Source: Mrakia gelida (taxonomy: Eukaryota > Basidiomycota > Tremellomycetes > Cystofilobasidiales > Mrakiaceae). From it: 64,000 nt of DNA. Position 1 is the stretch's first letter. The number at the start of each line of letters is the position of its first letter. The notes beneath the pieces were generated by a model that worked only from the letters and a program-made list of their open reading frames with translations, was not told where the DNA came from and searched no databases. Positions 56,622-64,000 of this stretch are shown here, piece after piece. Location: contig BRON01000004.1 in the NCBI GenBank assembly GCA_024345305.1, positions 2,108,001 through 2,172,000 on the forward strand, written 5' to 3'. Made by a program: the position numbers and the translations under genes.

Positions 56622-57029
56622 AGGGTTGGACGAGTTATCTCTCTCTCGGTCGATTTTTTTCCGTCATCTTTCCTACACTGTATCTACTACGCTCGCTTCG
56701 CTCTTGAGACCATGAGCTTGAACATGAAAGCAGGAAGGAAAAGGAGAGGACGCGACCGAAAAAGCAAAAACCGCCTCGCTCGCTCGTCCTCCTTGACAAG
56801 TTGACCTTCAACTCCCTCCTCGAGTCCCCTTCCCTTCCCCTTCCCCCTTCGGTTCCTCTTCCCTTTCTTCCTTGAACGACTACTTTAACGACCAAACTTT
56901 ACGTCTACGAAATCAACCACCAACCATCAACAACCACAACCCATCTATACCCTCTCGCAACCCACACGCAACTCAGACAACCCTCCAGCAACCAAACCTC
57001 CTCGCAGCTCGATTCCCTTCCCTTCTACG
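56622..57029. other. intergenic, ABCF / STRAP-like gene
   Basis: About 410 bp in tandem orientation. The last 150 bp before 57,030 (accaaccatcaacaaccac and similar) are CA-rich and lack ATG, typical of a fungal leader. No other feature seen. Confidence 0.45.
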
Positions 57030-59207
57030 ATGAACGCCAACCAACCTCGCTCGGTCCCTCTCGTCTGCTCAGGTCATCAGAGACCTGTCGTCCATCTTCA
57101 TGCGAGTAGAAGTGTTCTCTTTTCTCAAGTGAGACGAGGAGGTGGTGGTGGCGAGGAAGGGAAGGAGGAGGGGGAGGGAAACGAGCTCGACCATCAGGAA
57201 CGACGACGACTACAAAGACACGAGGGAGAAGGGAAGGAAGGACTTCCTCCATGCCCGATACCTCTCTCTCAGAGCTCAGCCTACACTTGTGTCTCTTTCC
57301 CACTCTTCACTCCCACTCCTCACTCTCCCTCCCTTCACAACCTCGCTCGCTCCTTCTCGTTCCTGTCCCTCCAGAGCTTGTCGAAGCTGACGCCCCTCTC
57401 CTCCCTTCCCTTCCCTTCTTCTCAGTTCTCTCCCCTTCTTCAGTCGGATGAAACGTACATGCTCATCTCCAGTTGCAAGGACGGTCAACCCATGCTTCGA
57501 GACTGGACGGGAGACTGGGTGGGAACCTTCTTGGGTGAGTAGTTGATTGAGCTCGAGCGAACCAACCTCCTTCCTTCCTCTCCCTCCTTGTCCTCCCGAG
57601 ACGACGTTGAACGAGTCTCGTTTCGCTGACCCTTTCTTCATATGCGCTTTCGTCTGTTCAGGTCACAAGGGAGCTGTCTGGCAGAGCAAACTCAGTGCTG
57701 ATACCTCCAGAGCTGCTACGGGGAGTGCCGACTTCTCAGCGTGAGTTTTGAGCTCGAGCTCGTTCCTTTTCCCTTTCCTTCCTTCCCTCCCATATCCACC
57801 TCCCTCGCTACTCCCTCTCTTCGCTCGCACCACCAACATCAGCTTACCCTTGCTCTCTTCTTCTTCCGCCTCCAGCAAAATCTGGGACACCTTCACCGGA
57901 GCACCTCTCCACACCTTCGCTCACAACCACATCGTCCGAACCGTCGCTCTCTCCCCTACCACCTCTTCCTCCTCCTCCTCGGGAGCCTACCTCCTCACCG
58001 GTGGCCAGGAGAAGAAACTCCGAATCTTCGATCTCGCCAGACCCGAGTCGGATCCGCTCTACCTCGTGGGCAAGGGAGAGCCCGAGGGAGAGAAGGGGAA
58101 GGCGCATGAGGGGACGGTGAGGAGTGTCGTTTGGGATACTCAGGATGGGAATGTGGCTGTTAGTGCTGGGGAGGAGGGAGTCGTTAGGTGAGTACCTCCA
58201 CTCGCTTCGTTTGGGTTGGAATGGGGAAGGGTGGTGCGCTGAAGAGAGGGAATAGGAGGAGGAGGGAGGAAGGGGATGTTGAGCTCGAGCTCGCGCTGAC
58301 TTCCTTGCCCTTCCCTTCGTTCGTGTTCGTTCTCTCTCCTCAGATGGTGGGATCTCCGAACTCTCACCCAAACGGCCGAACTCAAACTTCCCGATCCCGT
58401 CTCGTCCATGGAACTCGCTCACGGAGGTGGAACCCTCTGCGTCACCAGTGGGAAATCAGTCGTCTTCCTTGATATCGCTAGGTTCGTCGCGTTTCCTTCT
58501 CCCTCGTCTCCCTCTCCTCGTTCCCTCCCCTCCCTTCACCTCGACGCGCTCACTCGAGAACATCTTCGCTGACCTCTCTATTCTTCATTTCTCGCCTCGC
58601 CTCGGTTCGACTGTCACACAGACACGACCCTCCCCTCTCGGTCGCTCTTCCTCACCCTCCCACGTCCGTCTCGCTTCACCCGTTCTTGAGGGATAGGTTC
58701 ATCGCTGGTTCGACGAACGATCCTTGGGTGAGAGTCTACGACTTGGATACGGCCACGGAGAGGGAGTGCTACAAGGGTTCGTCTTCGCTTCATCCTTGCT
58801 CTCGTTCTGGAGTCGGCGTTTCGAGCTGACCTCCGTCTCGCGGCTGCTCGTCTTTTCGCGTGATCAGGTCACCACGGACCAGTCCACTCGGTCTCTTACA
58901 GTCCTGACGGAGAGATGTACGCGTCTGGAAGCGAAGATGGAACGGTGAGTTCCTTCGTCGTCGTCGCGTCCACTCTTCTTCCTCGTTCGTCGACGCGTTG
59001 CTGATCACTCCTCTCCTTCTCTCTCCCACCTCGCTCTCACCTCCTCAAGATCCGACTCTGGCAAACCCACCCTGGACAGTCTGTCAGTTCCCTCTCTCTC
59101 TCCCTCTTCCCGTCCCCTCCTCCCTCTCCCGCCTCGAACTGACGCCCGCCCTCTTTCCCTCGTTCTTCGCTCGCTCGCAGTACGGTCTCTGGCAAGGAGC
59201 TGCTTAG
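57030..59207 (+). CDS. WD40 protein, STRAP/UNRIP homologue
   Basis: WD40 propeller of the STRAP (serine-threonine kinase receptor-associated protein, SMN-complex UNRIP) family. Exon 1 [23 protein letters not shown] is followed by an unusually long first intron (about 320 nt). Then [218 protein letters not shown] and YGLWQGAA. The ACKDG-like, GDW-(I/V)-GTFLGHKGAVW and final YGLW blocks separate it from eIF3i, the nearest look-alike. The end at 59207 matches the family end exactly. Confidence 0.93.
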
Positions 59208-61057
59208 ACTCTTCTCCTCTCCCACTTCCGACAACCTTGCTTCACTCGCCGTCTCTTTGCTTTCAAACACGCTCCTCCTTGCTTTTTCACCACCTCCTCT
59301 CGCTCGCTCGCTCGCTCTTTCATTTCCCCTCTCGTTCGCTCGCTCGCTCGCTAGCTTTCTTCTCTTCTTCACTCCTCATCGGTCAACTACAGTAGGCATC
59401 CATCCTCACATCTTTCATGCATTTTCTTTCCAACTTCTCGAAGAAGGCAGGGAGGGAGGGGGTCGGTCGGCAAACGGGATAACCTGACCTCTCCTTTCGT
59501 TCCGTCGTCCAACTGAAACCACGTTTTCTTTGTAGCCCTAGTGCGGGAGCATCGTCCCCGACCTTTGCGACTCGATTACATGCTCGCTGGAGCGTTTATA
59601 TCGGCCTCGATCGACGCGTCGCGTCTGCGCAGCAGCTGTCGACAAACGCGTTTATTTGCTCCTCACGGGTCAGTTTTGCGCAGATTTTGATGCTATTTGG
59701 TAAATGAGACCGTCTATAGTATATCGATCCACACACCAACTCGTGCAACGATCCGTGGACTGCGCGGGTGTTTGTTTTCGTTTCGTAGCGTTCGTCGCCA
59801 GGGACTCGGACGCGTCTTTTCAGACAGGTCAGAACATGAAGGGAGAGCGCAAACACTCAGCCTCAGGGAAGCGGTCAGGGAAGCGGTCAGATTACTGCTA
59901 GAACATCAGCAGAGTCGTTTCCATTCAGCCACTACCTACGAGATGCATCCAAAGTCATCTCATCAACAAGAAGAAGAGCGGAAGCAGTAGAGATCAAGCG
60001 AAAACAAGAATCTAACCCAGCCAGCCTGAGACGCGTCTTTCTTCGTTTTCAACCTTCCTCCCCTCCTGCACCACCAACCAGACCTCGGATCTCTACCAAA
60101 ACACTTCCCAGACCTCGTACTAGTATGGAGAATCAAGAAAAAGGTCCGTAAACCTTTGTACCCCCAGATGCTGCTACAAGATCAGCTCGACACTGACAAC
60201 GCGTCTTCACCCCCTCCCCGTCCATTCACAAGCGAACAGATCGTTCTCAACACCCAGACCAGCCAGCTAGGTGAAAATTGGTACCCAACTCAGTCGCTAC
60301 GTATACATTGATGATCCAAAGTCAGATTTGAGCTGGACCTCTTTTGCAGTAAATTCTCACCGCTGCCTGCTTCAACCTTCAGCTCAACTCAACTGCGACG
60401 GCCCGTTCTATACCGAATACTGCACCGATCGATTCAAACTCACTTCCCAGCTGGAACTACATCCAAACACGTTTGGAAATCAACTCCAAAACCTACTCAC
60501 CCCCGGAAACAGACATTCCGCTCTCCACGTCCGTTCAGCGTCTATTTACGCAGGTTGACCCTAAGCGTGCCCTTCTATCGAGGGGTACAGACTTCTCGGC
60601 ATCTTTAATCATCAAAGGTAGTCTGTTGCGTTCATTTGGTGAAGCAGCACAGCCCAGATCAACGTTCAACGTAGGAATCAAGCCAGCCGTCTTCCAAGTT
60701 GCGTCCAACTCCTCCTCCCGTCTTCCCTGTCCCTTAGAATCTACTTCCACTGCCCTCCCCACCTCGGGAATCTTTCTAAACTCAATAAACATGTTCAACA
60801 GTCAACGTTTCAAGGCCAAAACCTACTCACCCCTAGATTCCACTTCTCGAGGAGGACGCGTCGCGCAAGGGGTTTAAAACAAGTCGCGTCCACTTCCGAC
60901 GTTATCTAGTAGAGTAATCCTCTTGCTACCACTTCTCAGCCATCACCTAGGATGGTTACTTCAACTTAAAGAGCGTCAGAGCAATGGGTAATGGCTTCCA
61001 GTTAAATTTGAGCCAGCAAGGGAAGCCAACGGTTGAGACGCGTCCCATCTCCTAACC
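59208..61057. other. gene-poor flank with possible gene remnants
   Basis: No intact gene. CGCT/TCGC tetranucleotide runs occupy about 59,293-59,352. GACGCGTC occurs at about 59,613, 59,810, 60,030, 60,856 and 61,036, now outside recognisable introns. A stretch at 60,170-60,310 reads MLLQDQLDTDNASSPPPRPF TSEQIVLNTQTSQLGENWYP and stops; the string AAAACCTACTCACCCC occurs twice (about 60,487 and 60,820). A plus-strand open frame at 60,473-60,877 (134 codons) has no recognisable motif. I read this as decayed coding and repeat material. Confidence 0.4.
59293..59352. repeat. (CGCT)n tetranucleotide runs
   Basis: Two clusters of CGCT/CTCG repeats separated by about 15 bases, just downstream of the STRAP-like gene. 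Confidence 0.85.
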
Positions 61058-61187
61058 GTATGCGCCCCGTTCCAACGCGTTGGAACGGTCGTTTCCGTCA
61101 AGTCGACTTGACGGATCCGTCAAGTCCGAGCGTTCCAACAGGACTTGACGGACTTGACGGACTTTGCGTCGCTTCGTTCTCCCTCCC
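61058..61187. mobile_element. nested-palindrome element, copy 1
   Basis: Begins GTATGCGCCCCGTTCC and ends near GCTTCGTTCTCCCTCCCCT. It contains a perfect 22-bp palindrome at 61,067-61,088 (arms CCGTTCC, centre AACGCGTT), a second at 61,094-61,115 and a third, overlapping, at 61,105-61,126. The last two are built from the 10-base word TCCGTCAAGT, present forward at 61,094 and 61,116 and reversed (ACTTGACGGA) at 61,106, 61,143 and 61,152. The match to the copy at 63,869 is scaffold-only. Classing it as mobile is inference from its two-copy, unrelated-flank occurrence; no transposase is seen. Confidence 0.6.
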
Positions 61188-62539
61188 CTCCCCACCGAAT
61201 TGCGAGCGGGAAAAACGACCAGCTAGATCTACCTATGAAGTACAATGTATCAGATGCACAGCTGTATACGAGAAAAGCTGCATCGTCGACAGATATTCTC
61301 CCGAGAGGTACCTCAAAACGATGAAGAGGGCGAGCTCGAGCTGACTTCCGCGAGTTCTTTTCGGGGGAGCTCCATCCTCTCTCTTTTAGCTGCACTGTAT
61401 ATTCAAGGCCGAAACCGCGGATTGTAAAGGGCTGGAGTCGTTCGTACGTAGCTCTATTATGTCCCGTAAAGAGGGCTTAGCTCTAGAGTGAAGATTTGCC
61501 GACGTCTCGAGGTTGAAACGTATGAGCTCAAGCTCACCTCCCAGCTCCTCCTCCTTTCTCCTATGCGAGTCTGAGCCTCGTGGTAAGAAAAGTTGCTCGC
61601 TCGAAGGAGGAACGTGTTCTTTATATCCGGCCTCCTGACTAATATGTTTTCAGATTTCGAGTTACTGCTAGAGTCGTTGCGCAGCGGCAGCGAACCTGTC
61701 GATGGAAGGGCCCTCTCGTTCGTTCAAGCTCAACCCCCATCTTCCCTTGCCCCTCGCTCTATACATGCGCTTCCCCCTTGCCCCTCCTTCTCCATTATGA
61801 GTCTATGGTAGTATAGGAGTAGCCCTATCCACTTTTTATCTTTCGCTAGGGTTGGATGCAGGAGAAAATGAGCTCGATCAATGTGAGCTCCACCTCCACC
61901 TCCTCCCCTTCCTTCCCTCCATCTTCTCTCCTTCCGTTCTCCTCACCTCTTGCTCGGATCGCAATGGGACTTCGGGGGTATAGTAGGGCAGCTAGGGTGC
62001 CTAGGTGGAAGGTCTCAGATTTCGAGGGATGTATACGGTTGAGGCTCCTCGCTCATGCAGTCTTGTTGAGCTTGACTCTCCTTCCTCCCATGCATCCGAT
62101 GCTGCTGAGACTCTCGTACTCACTCTATCTTCTCATTCTCTCTTTCCTACCACTCTAGTATACCTCCTCTTCCATCGCGAAACACTCCCACTACCCCTCT
62201 TGCTCCACCTCTCCCTCCCTCGACCTCCCCACTCCATGCGCTGGCAGCTCGACCTTTCTCCTTCCTTTCCTTTGTCGAAGCTGTCGAGACGAGTTCTTGC
62301 TCCCTTTCCTCCCTTCTGGCGAATACATCCGGCTTATATATAGTGGGCCCATAGTTGGAGAAGTAGAGGGATACTGTAGGAGTGTTGGAAGGCCTCTCTC
62401 GGTCGTCGAGTCGGCTTGCGTTGAGCTCACCTCTCCTCCCCTTCCCTCCATCTCGACCTTGCCTCCCTTCGACGTTCGTCAGTTCTTCCGTGGCACTGCT
62501 AGATGACCTACCTATGATCTCGTATTGCTTCGCTGACTC
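61188..62539. other. gene-poor region with exon/intron debris
   Basis: Several short segments look like exons bordered by this genome's intron style, though the whole does not assemble into a gene. At about 61,222-61,320 the text EVQCIRCTAVYEKSCIVDRY (C-x2-C) runs to KTMKR, followed by an intron-like stretch (GCGAGC start, GAGCTGACTT, CTCTTTTAG at about 61,389). Similar intron-like strings with GAGCTCACCTCC occur at about 61,530, 61,880 and 62,420. Cryptic TATATA at about 62,335. Best read as decayed gene or transposon fragments. Confidence 0.35.
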
Positions 62540-63790
62540 TCTGGGTATGTTCAGTGCCGCTCTAGCTGCGGAGTTGGGAGTGCTCGGAAGTGGGTGCGAG
62601 ATGGTGGACGCGCTCTTCGACGGCTACTAGAACATGAACGGGCGCACCTGTATACTCGCGGGCATATGCGATCGAAAGGGAATTGAAAGTCGGTTTCAAC
62701 TATGAATCACTCGAGGTGATCTATACGAGATGGAAGCGATCAATTCGGGACTTCTCCTTCCAGTCACGTCCTCCCTTCTTCCAGCCAAGTTCGACTTGCT
62801 CAAATCTTCTCTGAGCTGATCGAAACCAATTCGGATCATCTCTAGTAGTCTTGGCGGTTCTCCCAATATGTTCGGTGCCGCTCCAGCTGTTCTGGGTCCG
62901 AAGTTAAAAGTGTTCGCAAGCGGATACGAGAGGGTGGACACGCCGTTAGACGGCTACTAAGACATGATTGAGACCACCTCTATACTCGTAGGTATATGCG
63001 ATCGAAAGGGAATTGAAATTCGGTTTCAACTATGAATCACTCGAGGTGATCTACATCAGATGGAAGCGATCGATCTAGGACTTCTCCTTCCAGTCGCGTC
63101 CTCCCTTCTTCCAGCCAAGTTCGACTTGCTCAAATCTTCTCTGAGCTGATCGAAACCAATTCGGATCATCTCTAGTAGTCTTGATGGGTCTCCCAATTTA
63201 TTCGGTGCCGCTCCAGCTGCTCTGGGTCCGAAGTTAAAAGTGTTTGTAAGTGGGTGCGAGATGGTGGACGCGCTCTTCAACGGCTACTAGAACATGAACG
63301 GGCGCACCTGTATACTCCCGGGCATACGCGATCAAAAGGGAATTCAAATTCGGTTTCAACTATGAATCACTCGAGGAGATCTATACGAGGCGGAAGAAGT
63401 CGTTTCGTGATCCCTTGTTCATGTCGCGTCCTCTCCCCTCTTGTGCCAGTTCGACTCACTCAAATTTTCTCTCAGCTGGTCGAAACCAACGCAGATCATC
63501 TCAGGTGCCTTTGAGGGTTCTCTCAATATGTTTGATGCCACTCCAGCTGCTTGGGGCCCGAACTGGGGGTGCTCGCGAAGAGATGCAAGAGCGTGGACAT
63601 ACTTTTCACCGGCTAGGAGAACACGAACGAAACCACCACTATAGTCGTGGGTATATGCGATCGAAAGGGAATTCAAATTCGGTTTCAACTTTGAATCACT
63701 CGAGGTGATCTATAGGAGATGAAAGGGATCGTCTCATGACTCTTCGTTCCAGTCACGTCCTTCCTTCTGACGAAGCACCCTTCCCTGACC
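62540..63790. repeat. tandem repeat with 330-bp period, about 3.7 copies
   Basis: The landmark TGAATCACTCGAGG starts at 62,703, 63,033, 63,363 and 63,692, i.e. 330, 330 and 329 bp apart. Copies 2 and 3 are nearly identical over long stretches; copies 1 and 4 are more diverged, with a small deletion in copy 1. Every copy keeps ATATGTTC/ATTCGGTGCCGCTC and AAATCTTCTCTGAGCTGATC-like blocks. On the minus strand the repeat carries open stretches with EMIRIGFDQLREDLSKSNLA, interrupted by a stop in each unit. A subtelomeric satellite is the likeliest reading. Confidence 0.85.
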
Positions 63791-63868
63791 TGCTCAAGTT
63801 GCCACTGATCTACTTTCCAGCAATGAAGACAGTCTTGAAAAGTGAAAACAACTAGCTGAAACCTAACG

Positions 63869-64000
63869 GTATGCGCCCCGTTCCTGCTAGCAGGAACGGG
63901 CCTCTGCGTACCCTCGAGGGTACGCATGCGTACCCTCCGACCGTTCCTGGCGCCTTTCCGGAGGGTACGCAACCTGCGCGGCTTCGTTCCTCCCTCCCCT
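63869..64000. mobile_element. nested-palindrome element, copy 2, cut by window end
   Basis: Same scaffold as copy 1 (GTATGCGCCCCGTTCC ... GGCTTCGTTCCTCCCTCCCC). Perfect 22-bp palindromes lie at 63,878-63,899 (arms CCGTTCC, centre TGCTAGCA), 63,905-63,926 and 63,916-63,937. The word is now TGCGTACCCT: forward at 63,905 and 63,927, reversed (AGGGTACGCA) at 63,917 and 63,962. The distance between first and second palindrome starts is 27 bp in both copies. The 3' limit lies outside the window. Confidence 0.6.

Noticed and set aside
57030..59207. eIF3i (TIF34) as identity of the WD40 gene
   Set aside because: Blocks [26 protein letters not shown] and the YGLW end match STRAP rather than eIF3i.
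62540..63790. CRISPR-like array
   Set aside because: The repeat unit is 330 bp and tandem without spacers, in a eukaryotic genome.
59208..64000. Telomere
   Set aside because: No TTAGGG-type or other short G-rich terminal repeats are present; subtelomeric nature is only inferred.
1..64000. tRNA and rRNA genes
   Set aside because: I looked for cloverleaf B-box (GGTTCGANTCC-like) and rRNA-like strings in the gaps and saw no convincing one; this is by eye, so a missed tRNA is possible.

Overview
The window is nuclear DNA of a basidiomycete fungus, most likely a Pucciniomycotina yeast-type lineage such as Microbotryomycetes. That placement is inferred from style, not from a marker gene: moderately high GC, tightly packed genes, and about one short spliceosomal intron per 100-200 coding bases (mostly 50-110 nt, GTGAG/GTTCG donors, a CTGAC or CTCAC branch region, CAG/TAG acceptors). 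Genes were read by joining exons across GT-AG introns and checking phase. Most gene ends are firm; some internal junctions are my best choice.

Layout. 1-13 kb: 3' part of an NAD(P)HX epimerase gene (+), then a minus-strand run: unknown protein, GNAT acetyltransferase, TBC/Gyp8-like Rab GAP, SEC72 translocon subunit, INO80 subunit IES2, a tiny acidic protein and the 2-oxoglutarate dehydrogenase adaptor KGD4. 13.7-20.5 kb: a Gfo/Idh/MocA dehydrogenase (+), an unknown protein and an F-box protein (-), and an unknown charged protein (+). 21-25 kb: two tandem zinc-finger/coiled-coil genes (-). 25.5-33 kb: translation release factor eRF3/SUP35 (+) convergent with a DSF2/Nif1-like Sel1-repeat protein (-). 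33.7-43.2 kb: a single-pass membrane protein (-), a GT61-type glycosyltransferase (+) and a third zinc-finger/coiled-coil gene (-). 43.3-59.2 kb: ERCC6L2-like SNF2 helicase (+), a COG2907-like flavoprotein (-), then ChaC gamma-glutamylcyclotransferase, an ABCF ATPase and a STRAP-like WD40 protein (+). Nearly all are single-copy housekeeping genes with no functional cluster.

59.2-64 kb is different. It has no convincing intact gene, is less GC-rich, holds exon-like debris, carries a tandem repeat with a 330-bp period (about 3.7 copies), and has two copies of a palindrome-rich element at 61,058 and 63,869. It looks like a subtelomeric or transposon-rich island, though no telomere repeat is visible.

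The most unusual signal is that two-copy element. Both copies keep the same scaffold and the same geometry of 22-bp perfect palindromes, but the 10-base word that builds the palindromes is completely different between them and has been replaced at every position in both orientations. The second is a palindromic octamer, GACGCGTC, strongly over-represented and concentrated in introns upstream of the branch region.
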